Made by a program: the position numbers and the translations under genes. Below, piece after piece: positions 26,601-35,149 of a stretch of DNA of 64,000 nt. A model generated the notes under the pieces. That model did no database searches, was not told the DNA's origin, and worked only from the letters and a program-made list of their open reading frames with translations. The DNA lies in the NCBI RefSeq assembly GCF_031312595.1, contig NZ_CP133592.1, positions 2,666,001-2,730,000 of the forward strand, given 5' to 3'. Source of the DNA: Methanolobus sediminis (GTDB taxonomy: Archaea > Halobacteriota > Methanosarcinia > Methanosarcinales > Methanosarcinaceae). The first letter of the stretch is position 1; every line of letters begins with the position of its first letter.

Positions 26601-29600
26601 ATATGTTGCTAAGCATTACAGAGCTATGCAATATTTTAATGCCTTAAATCCCATTGTCATAAATTTGATGGAAATTCCCCATATATATAGGCTTATCAAA
26701 TATGATACTTCATCTGAATTTGGCTCTGATGATACAGATTATCCTGCAATACTCATTGCTAAAGAAAATCATCCTCTTTTGCAGGTATCTCCTACACTTG
26801 GAACCGATATTCGTGGAGACATTAGTGAAATTGATTACAGCAAAACTCTTTACAAAATGGGAACACTGATGCCTTTAGGATATACTTATTATCCTGGACT
26901 TGATATCGAACGTGAATATGAAATCTGTACTCTTACTGTACACATAGGTCTGGACAAATTTAATGCTGAAGCCTCTTTTCCTGAAAATTTCTACTTTAAA
27001 GCAGGAATTTCCCGGAATGAAGAAGAAGTCAAGAACGAAATATATTGTGGCCGAAATGGAAAGTATTCGTGGACTTCATTCAAATATTATTTGCTAAAAC
27101 AAACTATAACAATAAATGAAAATTTGGGTTATCAAAAAATAAGTGGAGTAGAAGATAAAGCTCTTAAAAGAGTAAACTCAATTCCCTTAATTCCAAATAG
27201 CTGCAAAATGCTAATCAAAGAAATGGTAACAGGATACTTTGATGCGCTAACTCTAATATGTGCACCCCATGCCCTCATTTCAGAAAATGAAGTATTGCAG
27301 TATGTGCTTGAACCAAGTAGTGCCCATACTTTACTTTCAGATACGCTTAATAAATTAAGCACAGAAGATAAAACCGTCTCGGAAATAGTAATATATCAAA
27401 ATGAGAAGTATCCAGGCAAGGTAGCACTTATAAATGGTGCAATTTCGGTTATATCTGAAGTTTTCAGCGAGATTGACTTGGCATCATCCGATAAATCTCC
27501 TTATAGTGTAACTCCTACTTTGGAAGCAGAATCACATGTATATGACTATGTAGGAGCCTCGGACAACATCAATTATATTCTATTGATGGATGATATTGTT
27601 ACAGAAAGTACAATTTTTGAATCAAAGGTAGAAAATGGTGCTTTTGATTATAAGGATGCTCTTGATTTAATAGGCAAAGGGTTGGGTTTGTATGAAAAAG
27701 ATAGTGGTACAACTGATAAAAAATACAAAGAGCTCTCTAAAAAAAGAGATAAAGCTGCTAGACTGGCTAGGCTAGCTTGTAAAGCTGGATCTGCAATAAG
27801 TAGTTATGAAGAAGCTCAGGAAGCAGCAACTTTCAATGCAAATCAACTCTTTTACATAGGAGATCCTTATCTTACAGGTTATGATGATCCAGTATCAAAT
27901 ATAACCGTAGATCCTCTTCCAGATACGATCAAAATCGATTTTTCATCAAAGCCGAATAGTGCTGATTTCATGGGTACGACATTCATATTTCCGAATGTTA
28001 CATCATTTGAAATGACAAACGTCACTTCAAAGGTCATTTTAGAGGATTGGTTGCCATCTTCAGGCTTACCTAAAACCCAGGTAATGACAATCTCCATATT
28101 CCATCCATCGAACCAGGTAATAGATGGGATTAACTATTCACTTTCAAATGAAACAGTAATGGAAAACATCACATTGCCAGTCGGAGCTGTAACGATCGAA
28201 AATAGTACAGTCCCCGGACTCATGGACAATCTTACTGGATATCCATCCTATAGAATGATGATGGGAACTGAAGATCTTGGAAATATCAGCCATACAGTTT
28301 TGAGAATATTCCCTACAATATATTATCCAAATAAAACATTAGTATATTATGAGGATATAGATGTCACCCTGAATGTAAAGAACGTCACATTGCCTGATAT
28401 TGATGTGCATCTTGATTCATATCCGAACATTATAGGGGTAAGGAGTGGTAATACTAGCAGTGCAATATTAAGATTCTACAATGATCTTTACTCAACAGAT
28501 AATGCTACGGTCAAGGTCGTTTTCAATTCATCATCAGATATGACCATTGATGGAATAAATGCTTCATTGCCGCTATCTCTGGAACTGGGAACATCTTCTG
28601 ATGATTATTACAGAGAAATACCTGTTAACATAACCATACCTGAGGTTAGCACAAAAGAAACTTTCTACATGAATGTAACACTGGAGTATTTTGATGGTAA
28701 CGATACAACCAGCAAATTGTATTCAATACCTGTAATCGCAATTCCTGAGAACATGACTGACCTGGAAATAATTGATGTGGATTTCCCTGAAGAATTAGAG
28801 GCATATCACACATACAACGTTTCAGTATCAATCAAAAATTCCGGTCAAAACACTGTTGCATTTGTTCCAGTGAAGCTCTTCCTTGATTACAATGAGACAT
28901 CAGAAACCACATTAAATGAAATAAAAGTCAATGAAACATGTGTTGAGTATTTCAGTTTCATGCCGACTACAACCGGAGAACATAATTTAACAGTTGTAGT
29001 TTCACCTTCGCCTTATGAACTAAATCTCGAGAATAATTATTATACTGAATTATTCGATATTAAAACGGTAATAACGGTTGATAGTAGTGGCGGAGGAGAT
29101 TATACTTCAATAAACGAGGCATTGGAAGCCTCGATTGATGGATGTACTATTGTAGTCTATCCCGGAGAATATAATGAGAATATATACGTCGATAAGTCAG
29201 TAACAATACTATCGGCGTCAATTGATCCAACAAATACAGTTGTTAAAGCAGCTGAACCCATGAACCCTGTATTCCATCTAGTGAAAAATGATGTAACAAT
29301 AACAGGTTTTGGCATCACGAACTCAAATAATGCAGGCATATATCTTGATAATGTGCAGGAATGTACTATAAGCTGCAATAACATAGAATCAAATGGAAAC
29401 GGAATCATCCTGAACAATTCCATAGATAATAATCTTGCTGAGAACAGAATAGCAGATAATAGTGATATAGGTTTGCAAATATCCGGATCAAATGGTAATA
29501 TCATCGATTCAAATATTTTTACAGATAACAGATATGGACTAGATTTAACATATTCTGACAAGAACAAGGTAAATGACTGTATTGTGTACAATAATGAAAA

Positions 29601-30699
29601 GGGCATCCTGATTGAAAACTCAAATGAAAATCATTTGACAAACAGTGTTCTTTATGAGAACGAAGAAGGTGTCTATTTTACTTTGTCTAGCAACAATACC
29701 ATGCACAACAATGCAATTACTGATAATTCCCAGGAGGGCATTGTCCTTCACAATAGTGGAAGTAACCTCATCTATAACAACTTCTTCAATAACATAGAGA
29801 ATATCGAAATCAATGGGGATAACTTCTGGAATACCACCATGGTCAAAGGCGAAAATATAATCGGTGGACCGTACCTGGGTGGTAATTTCTGGGCAACTCC
29901 AAACAATACAGGTTTCAGTCAGATTTCAAAAGACGAAAATGGTGATGGTATTTGTGATATAGAATATCAAATTACTGAAAATAACACAGATTACTTCCCG
30001 CTTACTTACATCAAAGATGAAACCATACAAGACAATAATGAAGATGAAAGCATAAATATCATTTTTGAATATTCTGAAGAACCGGAAAGCAATATTGAAA
30101 TGACAATGCTTTCAAAACAATATGTGTCAGAAGGAAAACATCTTATCTATGATTTCAGCGATGAGAACGACTGCTTGATTTCTGTAGAGTTTGATTCTAA
30201 GAAGACTGTTGGATATGTAATAACAACTGTGGATATTCTTAAAGGCAGATCCTTTTTGGTTTCAAGTTCACCTGATGGAGAAACTTACCTGAATATGAAT
30301 ATCTGTGTTGGCAATGACAATTTTTCAACATCAGAATTTATTGATAATGTAATTATTAAATTCAAAGTTGATAAATCATGGATTGCTGATAACTCAATAA
30401 ATGAAACAACCATCAGATTGAATTTGTACAATAATGGTAAATGGACTCAACTAAACAGTATTAAAGCAGACGAAGATGGGAGCTATCTGTTCTTTGAAGC
30501 AAATACACCAACATTCTCATCGTTTGCAATTACGGGAGAAGAGATTGTATATTCACCCATTGATGATAATGAAATACTCGAAAAGTCTACTGAAGAAGCA
30601 AAACAAGATTCACAAGACATTTCTGGATTTGGTGTGATTGGTGCAGCCGCAATAATATTAATTATTATATCTGTTCTGAAAAGGAGGAAAACTAATTAA
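23671..30699 (+). CDS. Giant secreted beta-helix surface protein with PGF-pre-PGF anchor region
   Basis: About 2340 residues. ATG 23671 is preferred (GGTG 7 bases upstream); TTG 23659 is alternative. Signal peptide 1-26 ends TTVSA. Three NosD/CASH-type right-handed beta-helix blocks lie at ~27-370, ~380-690 and ~1800-2110, each opened by a DYTSINEAL or DYNSIQDAV pectate-lyase-like start. The second contains near-identical 23-24-residue coils (25140-25540). Between them lie an unrecognised ~600-residue globular region (~850-1450), Ig-like segments and a CARDB domain (~1705-1800). The C-terminus is a PGF-pre-PGF domain (VDKSWIADNSIN) and a terminal helix with KRRK. Probably an S-layer-associated adhesin or sugar-binding protein. 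Confidence 0.85.
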   Translation: MVGKQTIVRILMMVIIFSTISITTVSATEITVGKNTSYDHTSILEAVAEASDGDTIIVYAATYKENIDIDKSLIIRTDSASTEACIQAADVNEPVLHITADNVRISGFEIINSSEECGIDIESVDGCTITGTTLRSNWNGIFVEDSNNTSIIGNYIFENECSGIYLLNDTNCTIEDNDLQGNYQGIEMLYSDYNIITDNTIGNNTKNGLDLFDSNNNKIKNNDETENECGIYIMMSNENNIEKNTVLKNKKGIDLSNSRFNTFSGNEIDYNQKNIIFTESNHNLIYNNIINSTGIELIGEMSNNWNISVTNGENIVGGFLLGGNYWTDSQNEGISQTCTDENHDGFCDCTYDLGENYNYDNSFNIDYLPLRKTDFITVDDDDDNNADYNSIQDAVNNASDKDTIVVFPGTYSENIDVNKELRIVSASGDPDDTIVQALNPDGHVFHVTADNVTVSGFNVSVATGSGKAGIYLDNVENNNISYNVLSNNSIGIYLVSCSNNTLADNTATNNDYGIHLSSSGNNMLTNNTAEYNDIYGIHLVSSGNNTLNGNTAEHNNNYGIHLVYSSNNMLTGNNAVDNDGHGIYLQSSSNNTLTGNNVADNNYGIWMIYSSKNTLNYNNIAHNDLGIRISASVNNIICVNDFLNNNDTDYTYNYLEEVGYLYNDSLYIGYIGNYYSNYKAADKNNDGVNDTAPYALIDLSENYQLTSNPIQSITIEGEHINPTSLTTTDSKTFPIKIGESYKITISTIKSTEIDNISLKVYDSNGTKLTTSFEVNRSDNDYILNFSVNETEQEVGSSGDIEIILQNINVSGTVVEEYKKIAPIIFTFFEFKENDDGLYEIFPDKNGTGSTVVIASPEFEQEFVTEYWTDEGLSSVEIDKKLFNLACLQTVALNEIVKKWPDSTIQIYDKDVAQATVERDIDNFRSNKKQVVIVGALPHAETSFGNLKASKAYPASYLSYTMAAEINNQNLWHENDIVYVAKHYRAMQYFNALNPIVINLMEIPHIYRLIKYDTSSEFGSDDTDYPAILIAKENHPLLQVSPTLGTDIRGDISEIDYSKTLYKMGTLMPLGYTYYPGLDIEREYEICTLTVHIGLDKFNAEASFPENFYFKAGISRNEEEVKNEIYCGRNGKYSWTSFKYYLLKQTITINENLGYQKISGVEDKALKRVNSIPLIPNSCKMLIKEMVTGYFDALTLICAPHALISENEVLQYVLEPSSAHTLLSDTLNKLSTEDKTVSEIVIYQNEKYPGKVALINGAISVISEVFSEIDLASSDKSPYSVTPTLEAESHVYDYVGASDNINYILLMDDIVTESTIFESKVENGAFDYKDALDLIGKGLGLYEKDSGTTDKKYKELSKKRDKAARLARLACKAGSAISSYEEAQEAATFNANQLFYIGDPYLTGYDDPVSNITVDPLPDTIKIDFSSKPNSADFMGTTFIFPNVTSFEMTNVTSKVILEDWLPSSGLPKTQVMTISIFHPSNQVIDGINYSLSNETVMENITLPVGAVTIENSTVPGLMDNLTGYPSYRMMMGTEDLGNISHTVLRIFPTIYYPNKTLVYYEDIDVTLNVKNVTLPDIDVHLDSYPNIIGVRSGNTSSAILRFYNDLYSTDNATVKVVFNSSSDMTIDGINASLPLSLELGTSSDDYYREIPVNITIPEVSTKETFYMNVTLEYFDGNDTTSKLYSIPVIAIPENMTDLEIIDVDFPEELEAYHTYNVSVSIKNSGQNTVAFVPVKLFLDYNETSETTLNEIKVNETCVEYFSFMPTTTGEHNLTVVVSPSPYELNLENNYYTELFDIKTVITVDSSGGGDYTSINEALEASIDGCTIVVYPGEYNENIYVDKSVTILSASIDPTNTVVKAAEPMNPVFHLVKNDVTITGFGITNSNNAGIYLDNVQECTISCNNIESNGNGIILNNSIDNNLAENRIADNSDIGLQISGSNGNIIDSNIFTDNRYGLDLTYSDKNKVNDCIVYNNEKGILIENSNENHLTNSVLYENEEGVYFTLSSNNTMHNNAITDNSQEGIVLHNSGSNLIYNNFFNNIENIEINGDNFWNTTMVKGENIIGGPYLGGNFWATPNNTGFSQISKDENGDGICDIEYQITENNTDYFPLTYIKDETIQDNNEDESINIIFEYSEEPESNIEMTMLSKQYVSEGKHLIYDFSDENDCLISVEFDSKKTVGYVITTVDILKGRSFLVSSSPDGETYLNMNICVGNDNFSTSEFIDNVIIKFKVDKSWIADNSINETTIRLNLYNNGKWTQLNSIKADEDGSYLFFEANTPTFSSFAITGEEIVYSPIDDNEILEKSTEEAKQDSQDISGFGVIGAAAIILIIISVLKRRKTN
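25140..25540 (+). repeat. In-gene tandem repeats encoding beta-helix coils
   Basis: About six 66-72-bp units with recurring words such as ttccggcaacaacatgctgac and tacggcatacatctggtt encode GIHLVSSGNNTLNGN-type coils. The unit similarity is higher at DNA level than elsewhere in the gene, so unit number could change by recombination. Confidence 0.7.
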
Positions 30700-30724
30700 A
30701 CTTGAATCTCTTTAACATTGTGTG

Positions 30725-30748
30725 GGTAAACTTAGTTTACCTGCCATT
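30725..30748 (+). terminator. Terminator after the giant surface protein gene
   Basis: Perfect arms ggtaaac and gtttacc with a 3-base loop, followed by tgccatttt. Confidence 0.55.
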
Positions 30749-30763
30749 TTAGTTGTCTTTTAT

Positions 30764-30867
30764 ATAGTCTCTTGTGTCTCCTGTCTGTCGTCTGCATTTG
30801 TCTCCGGTGTCTCTTGGAATTGTCTCCTAAATTTGGCATGAGGAGACAAAGGAGACTACATGTCTCC
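30764..30867. repeat. Cluster of gtctc(c) words and hairpins at the cas1 3' end
   Basis: The word gtctc occurs at least six times in about 100 bases on the + strand, and ggagac twice. They form a perfect 9-bp stem, ttgtctcct (30820-30828) with aggagacaa (30841-30849), and a 6-bp stem ggagac-tacat-gtctcc (30851-30867). It abuts the cas1 stop codon. It may be a terminator for cas1 or an element end; no second copy was seen next to the cas1 remnants. Confidence 0.5.
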
Positions 30868-30874
30868 ATCAAAA

Positions 30875-32047
30875 TCAACCGTTTGCAACAAGTTTCTCCC
30901 ACTTATCCAAGCGTTCTTTGTTATGAGCATTAAGCGTAAAAGGCTTATCAGCCTTCGCGTTTTTCTTCATGTAATGCAAAGTACCTTTAGAGAATCCTAG
31001 CTTTTTCCAGTCTGAATACGAAATACTGAGTATTTTCTTTCGTATGTCGTTTGTGTCCTGTCGTGTTGTCTCATACTGAGGGACAATGAAATCAATGTCC
31101 TTTCTTTTGTCAGTTAAATATTGAGCTAATTCTCTAGTCTTCAGGAACATGACATAACTCCACATTGTCATATTCCCTTTGTAACTAACTCTCTTATTGA
31201 ACCATAGATTGATCTCTTCAGTCAGTTTCTTAGCCCCTGTGGGCCTCAAGCGCAAGGAATAACTTTCAGTTCTAATGAAATCTTTCTTCTCCATGCAATC
31301 TCTTTCTATTAGACTTAAAACTGCGAGATCCACAAGGAACCTGAAAGGTTCTTGTAAGTCGTAAGCTAGACTATTCTTGCCAGTATTCATTTCATGCAAA
31401 AAACCCACGTGGAGATCTAACCCCACAGCGTTGATGGCCCGGAGGGCCTCTGCCTCTAGCAGAGCGTAGCCATAGTTAGGCATAGTGTTTACCATGTCCC
31501 CTGCCCCGTTGGGCCTACGGCTCGAATCAATTCTTGATTCATAATCATATTTATCAGGAATGGCTTTTGAGAACTCGTTCCAATATTTGTAGGCTACTCC
31601 ACCTTCAACACCCATTATTTCCTTGATGGATTTTGCTTTCTTTAGTTTCTCAAAGTCCTCTGTAAAATCGTAGTCAACTGAAAGATATCTTTGTTTGAGA
31701 TAATCAAGCACTACTTGAGATTTGTCAAACTTAGCCTCAATGAAGTTCTTTGCTATTTTGACTCTTGCTTTCTCTTCCTCAAAAGCATGGTACTGAGCAA
31801 ACCTTGTCTTGACATTAGTGCTTTCAGGTGGGAGCATTGTAGTTAATAGCTTACCATCCCAGTTGAGAATTGATATCTGGACATTGTGTTTTATCAACCA
31901 TCGGATAGCATCAAGTGTGAGATTTCCGTTCTGACCATAGATAATAACACTATCAATATCCATTCTCTTTGGAGAGAATACATATTGTTCAGTGTCATCA
32001 GCCTTGAGATATTTGTGATAGCAGTACATTTTGCATATTCGGTTCAT
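30875..32047 (-). CDS. cas1: Solo Cas1 integrase with C-terminal helix-turn-helix
   Basis: 390 residues. The N-terminal domain has DIDSVIIYGQNGNLTLDAIR, then LIKHNVQISILNWDG. The catalytic domain carries the Cas1 metal ligands Glu148 (GVEGG), His218 (GFLHE) and Glu233 in AYDLQEPFR. An extra ~60-residue tail (~335-390; SDWKKLGFSKGTLHYMKKNAK) looks like the DNA-binding HTH found in casposases. No cas2, cas4, effector, PolB or CRISPR array is in the window, so this is a cas1-solo gene. The ORF is intact and catalytically complete. The first 21 codons lie in a ~130-bp segment repeated at 43.1 kb and, more decayed, at 40.5 kb. It may act as a transposase or integrase. Confidence 0.9.
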   Translation of the reverse strand: MNRICKMYCYHKYLKADDTEQYVFSPKRMDIDSVIIYGQNGNLTLDAIRWLIKHNVQISILNWDGKLLTTMLPPESTNVKTRFAQYHAFEEEKARVKIAKNFIEAKFDKSQVVLDYLKQRYLSVDYDFTEDFEKLKKAKSIKEIMGVEGGVAYKYWNEFSKAIPDKYDYESRIDSSRRPNGAGDMVNTMPNYGYALLEAEALRAINAVGLDLHVGFLHEMNTGKNSLAYDLQEPFRFLVDLAVLSLIERDCMEKKDFIRTESYSLRLRPTGAKKLTEEINLWFNKRVSYKGNMTMWSYVMFLKTRELAQYLTDKRKDIDFIVPQYETTRQDTNDIRKKILSISYSDWKKLGFSKGTLHYMKKNAKADKPFTLNAHNKERLDKWEKLVANG

Positions 32048-32117
32048 AGCTACAAGCTCAAATGGTGAATGATTGGAATTATTTTTAAAATCAATTCATA
32101 GTCACTTAATGCATTTC
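31985..32117 (-). repeat. Repeat copy A: cas1 5' end plus upstream flank
   Basis: This block covers the first 21 cas1 codons and about 70 bases of upstream DNA. It is about 90-95% identical by eye to 43049-43183 and partly similar to 40457-40550. Identity stops sharply at gcatttc (about 32117 and 43183), which may mark the upstream boundary of a mobile unit. Read on the + strand, the same block encodes LEIFVIAVHFAYSV and YKLKW, the C-terminus of the small ORFs at 40.4 and 43.0 kb. Confidence 0.7.
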
Positions 32118-32141
32118 AATGAGTCTTTTAATCGGCTCATT
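32118..32141 (-). terminator. Possible terminator of the wHTH gene
   Basis: Arms aatgag and ctcatt surround a T-rich loop directly at the 3' end of the gene read on the minus strand. Confidence 0.35.
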
Positions 32142-32667
32142 ACCTCTTCTTTTTATCCAGTTCCCACATATCGATGAAACTGTCAAGAAGACTATCAAGA
32201 AAACTCTCTTTATAGAGAATAAGCAATTCGGCAACAAGCTCAGGATCAGCAACGGTAAAATTACTTACCCTTCCTACTTTCTCTTTTGTGATTATTCCTG
32301 AACCTGCAAGCTTGTTAAGGTGCCAGGAAACCGTAGACGGGGACAGATCAACTGCATCTGATAATTCCTTATTGTTCATGGTGCCATTCTGGAGAAGATT
32401 GATCAGAATATGCCTACAGGGTGTTCTCCTCAAAAAAAAGAGGATATTTCTCTCATTCTTCCCGAACTTCCTGTCTTTTACAAAATAACGCACATAATCT
32501 TCATCCTTAATGGAGTATATCATGTTCTTCTTCTCCATATAATAAAGATTATACTGCAAGCTACCTATTACTATATCCAGTCGCCTTGTAAGCTCCCTGA
32601 GATGAACACCAGGTGAATCCCTGATAAGTTCGTAGATTCTTTTCCTAGTTTCTAGTTCAACTTCCAT
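32140..32667 (-). CDS. Double winged-helix transcriptional regulator
   Basis: 175 residues from ATG 32667. There are two wHTH units: residues ~1-55 (RKRIYELIRDSPGVHLREL, then a helix IGSLQYNLYYMEKKN) and ~75-145 (NNKELSDAVDLSPSTVSWHL then KLAGSGIITKE). The architecture is common in archaeal regulators that sit beside small membrane proteins. Its start overlaps the end of the 95-residue membrane protein gene by 11 bases, so the two are cotranslated. The longer N-terminal extension to 32748 is only the overlap with the neighbour in another frame. Confidence 0.8.
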   Translation of the reverse strand: MEVELETRKRIYELIRDSPGVHLRELTRRLDIVIGSLQYNLYYMEKKNMIYSIKDEDYVRYFVKDRKFGKNERNILFFLRRTPCRHILINLLQNGTMNNKELSDAVDLSPSTVSWHLNKLAGSGIITKEKVGRVSNFTVADPELVAELLILYKESFLDSLLDSFIDMWELDKKKR

Positions 32668-32944
32668 CGTCAATCTTCTCTTTAGTAAACAAGGCAAGGA
32701 AAAATAATGCAAGGACGACAAAATTAAGTAAACTTCCCCATACTTCAAGGTAGTCTCCTACTCTGGGATAATAAATATCTCCTGCATCTAAGAAGTTCAT
32801 TACTGCATAGAAAAAAAACGCTGCAGATAAGAGAAGCAGTTTCTTCCTTCTTTCTCGTACATATGCTAGAAAAGAGATTGAAAAAAGAACTAATGCTAGC
32901 AAACTTGAAACAATCGTAATTAGTTGATCAGGTTCAGAAATCAT
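32657..32944 (-). CDS. Small three-helix membrane protein, partner of the wHTH regulator
   Basis: 95 residues with three hydrophobic segments (~9-27, ~36-50, ~68-86) and a basic RERRKK loop after the first helix, so that loop is predicted to be cytosolic. This is the archaeal pattern of a short membrane protein coupled to a double-wHTH regulator (DUF7521-like). It may sense the membrane or an envelope signal and pass it to the regulator. ATG start; the 3' end overlaps the regulator. Confidence 0.65.
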   Translation of the reverse strand: MISEPDQLITIVSSLLALVLFSISFLAYVRERRKKLLLLSAAFFFYAVMNFLDAGDIYYPRVGDYLEVWGSLLNFVVLALFFLALFTKEKIDDGS

Positions 32945-33336
32945 AGGCTCAAATTTCCTCCAGCTATTTAATCGGTATTAAAGGTAAATTTTTGAAATTA
33001 TAATGGATATTCAGAACAAAACATTATTGATTGATAGGACTTACGGCATTTGATAGATGAAGTCAAGTATAAAGAGTCTTGCACAAATATTGAGAATCAG
33101 GCAACTAGGCACTACCTATCCACTATTATTTAATTGTATACTACAAGTCATTAATTAATGCTGACAAATTCAACCATATTTTCAGCCAGACTTATATTGT
33201 GCTCTTTGTGATAGCTATCACCAACTTGCATATTTGTTTTCATTGCTTTACCCATCCATCCTGGTATATGTAAGTACGTGCTCAAATTTATGAGCTATTA
33301 TATTATTTAAAAAAGAATGTAAGGAAACCCTACAAA
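32945..33336. other. Intergenic region; possible 34-aa ORF on the minus strand
   Basis: No clear gene. A minus-strand ORF at 33151-33255 (ATG 33255) would encode 34 residues beginning MGKAMKTNMQVGDSYHKEHN. It reads like protein but is too short to judge; it could be a gene tail or a peptide. Confidence 0.25.
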
Positions 33337-34164
33337 CTATTCTTCTTTCACAATAACGTACTCATCCTTTCTCGTCTTAGTAAGATATACAACTAATCCC
33401 AGGATGGTCACGAGAAAAACTGTGCTTATCTCCATTGTACTTAGGGCAAGGCCACCTGCACTAAGAGGCTGCGACAGATAGTCACCAATAGAAGCACCGA
33501 GAGGACGTGTCAGGATATAAGCTATCCAGAAGGCTGTAACTGAATTCAAATTAATGCGATAGTATGCCACGGTTACTATTCCTATCATTGTAGCAAACAT
33601 AAGGGCTGACTTCCAGTAACCCACATCAAATCCCTCTGATACTAAATCACCGGCAGCAGTACCCAAAGCAAATGTGAATAGAATAGCAAACCAGTAGAAT
33701 GCTTCCCTCTTGGCTGTGTAGATGGAGTGAATGGACAATGTCTTCTCACTTTTATACCATAGTGCAAATGTTACTATTAGTGCAAAGGTGAAAATAATAG
33801 TAGTTGTCTCCAGGGGGACGCCGTAGTTGTCCACTAAATTATCGGTGATCAATGTACCGACAACGCTGATCATCACAACAGATAGCCAGTAGATTGCTGG
33901 CACATACCTTTTTGATCGAAACTGGATGAACAGTGCGATAAGCAGGAAACTGCTCATGATTATGGTAGTTTGAGTTAAGCCTAGGTTTAGATTAAATGTA
34001 AGGAAGTCTGCAGCTGTTTCACCAACGGTTGTTGCCATGATTTTTATGATCCAGAAAAAGATTGTAATTTCTGGAACCTTGCTCAAAATCTGTCGGCTTA
34101 GTGACGAAGAAGAAGCGACTTCATAAGGAGCAGATGAGTTATTCTCATCCTTATACGGGTTCAT
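33337..34164 (-). CDS. COG4705-type integral membrane protein
   Basis: 275 residues with about eight hydrophobic segments in two similar halves. Repeated family motifs are KVPEITIFFWIIKIMATTVGE, split around the first helix, and ALGTAAGDLVSEGFD; each half has a TTxGExxAD or GTxxGD signature. COG4705 proteins are uncharacterised membrane proteins suspected to be transporters. A 100-base upstream region carries two direct repeats that may control it. Confidence 0.78.
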   Translation of the reverse strand: MNPYKDENNSSAPYEVASSSSLSRQILSKVPEITIFFWIIKIMATTVGETAADFLTFNLNLGLTQTTIIMSSFLLIALFIQFRSKRYVPAIYWLSVVMISVVGTLITDNLVDNYGVPLETTTIIFTFALIVTFALWYKSEKTLSIHSIYTAKREAFYWFAILFTFALGTAAGDLVSEGFDVGYWKSALMFATMIGIVTVAYYRINLNSVTAFWIAYILTRPLGASIGDYLSQPLSAGGLALSTMEISTVFLVTILGLVVYLTKTRKDEYVIVKEE

Positions 34165-34266
34165 TTTCGAATCATCTCACTTTTAATTTTAGTTGTTTAT
34201 TAAATACACCAGCATTTAACAAATCAACAGACTCTAGATTAATAATTGAAAATATACTCATTCTGG

Positions 34267-34299
34267 TACAGTATTCGAATATTAATACAGTACTCGAAT
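34267..34299. promoter_or_regulatory. Direct repeat pair upstream of the COG4705 gene
   Basis: tacagtattcgaat (34267-34280) and tacagtactcgaat (34286-34299) differ at one base and are offset by 19 bp, close to two helical turns. This is typical of tandem binding of a regulator. It is about 100-135 bases upstream of the minus-strand start at 34164. Confidence 0.45.
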
Positions 34300-34359
34300 T
34301 ATCGGAACAAATTAAACCATCAGATATCTTCCATTAACCTTTGATATGCAACAAGTTAG

Positions 34360-34452
34360 ATTGAAAAAATCAGCACAGATCTACATGAAAAAGAATATGA
34401 TATTATTGGTTTCAAAACAGGGGATTCAACCGTGTGGATTGAAACCCTTTAA
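34360..34452 (+). pseudogene. Orphan C-terminal gene tail (~30 codons)
   Basis: The frame after a stop at 34357 reads IEKISTDLHEKEYDIIGF then KTGDSTVWIETL and stop, which looks like real protein but has no start or upstream part. It overlaps the 3' end of the metallophosphoesterase fragment on the other strand. Probably the tail of a lost gene; family not recognised. Confidence 0.35.
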
Positions 34453-34992
34453 CTCTACTTTATCGTCGATGATCTCGATATATTCCAGCTTATGTTCGTC
34501 ACCAAATCCCAAGCTTCCGGTATTTGCAACCCTTCTGCCGTCATCCACATATGCATCATGAGTATGTCCGTATATCAGATACTGTTCAGGACGCATGTGT
34601 AACTGGAAATGTCTCGTATCTGATCCGGCAAGATCCCTCATTTCTTTAAAAATATTGTTCTTCAGGTAGTTCCTGATCCTTCTTTCAGGTGGCTGTCGCA
34701 TGGACATGAATGCTGACCTGGGTTCACTTGGAAATTTCTTCAGGTCGTCCCATAAAGAGCGTTTGGACAGTATATTATCCCATAGTTTGTCGGCTGCATT
34801 GCCTGTGATATGGCTGGCAAGGCATATTTGCTCGCAGAAAGTCTCATACACCTTCATGGATCGGTAAAAAGGATTAGACAGCACCTCTAACTGGTATCCG
34901 TGGAAAAAGAAGAAATTCAGTTCCTTGCTCCTTATCACTGCGTGTTTTTTGATTTTGAATGCCAGGTCTTTCTTTAGCTCTCGGGAAAAAAG
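34426..34992 (-). pseudogene. Metallophosphoesterase, C-terminal fragment of a split gene
   Basis: The frame is open from about 34992 (RELKKDLAFKIKKHAVIRSK) to the stop at 34426. It contains the family's C-terminal metal-binding GHTHDAYVDDGRRVANTGS, but no DxH, GD or GNHD motif, so it cannot be active alone. An in-frame stop lies just upstream at about 34994. The matching N-terminal fragment with SDVHLG and LLGDI is on the + strand at 42802-42930. Original gene order is restored if the 35-42.9 kb segment is inverted, although a middle part of about 80-100 residues is missing. Confidence 0.75.
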
Positions 34993-34995
34993 TAC

Positions 34996-35108
34996 TTATT
35001 TTCCAAGAAAAACCAATTGAAAAGAAAATTATTGATTTTGATAATTTTGGTAGAGAATTTACTAACAAAAAAGATTTGCTAAGACTAATAACTGATTATT
35101 TTAAATAA
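34996..35108 (+). pseudogene. Orphan C-terminal gene tail (~37 codons) at a rearrangement junction
   Basis: The + strand frame reads FQEKPIEKKIIDFDNFGREF then TNKKDLLRLITDYFK and stop. It looks like the C-terminus of a protein whose front has been lost exactly where the metallophosphoesterase fragment starts. Family not recognised. Confidence 0.4.
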
Positions 35109-35149
35109 ACTTATTTTAAATTTTATATTTGTACGTTAACTCTATAGAA

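Noticed and set aside
32668-32748. N-terminal extension of the wHTH regulator
   Set aside because: The extension lies in the coding region of the upstream membrane protein; the wHTH fold starts after ATG 32667.
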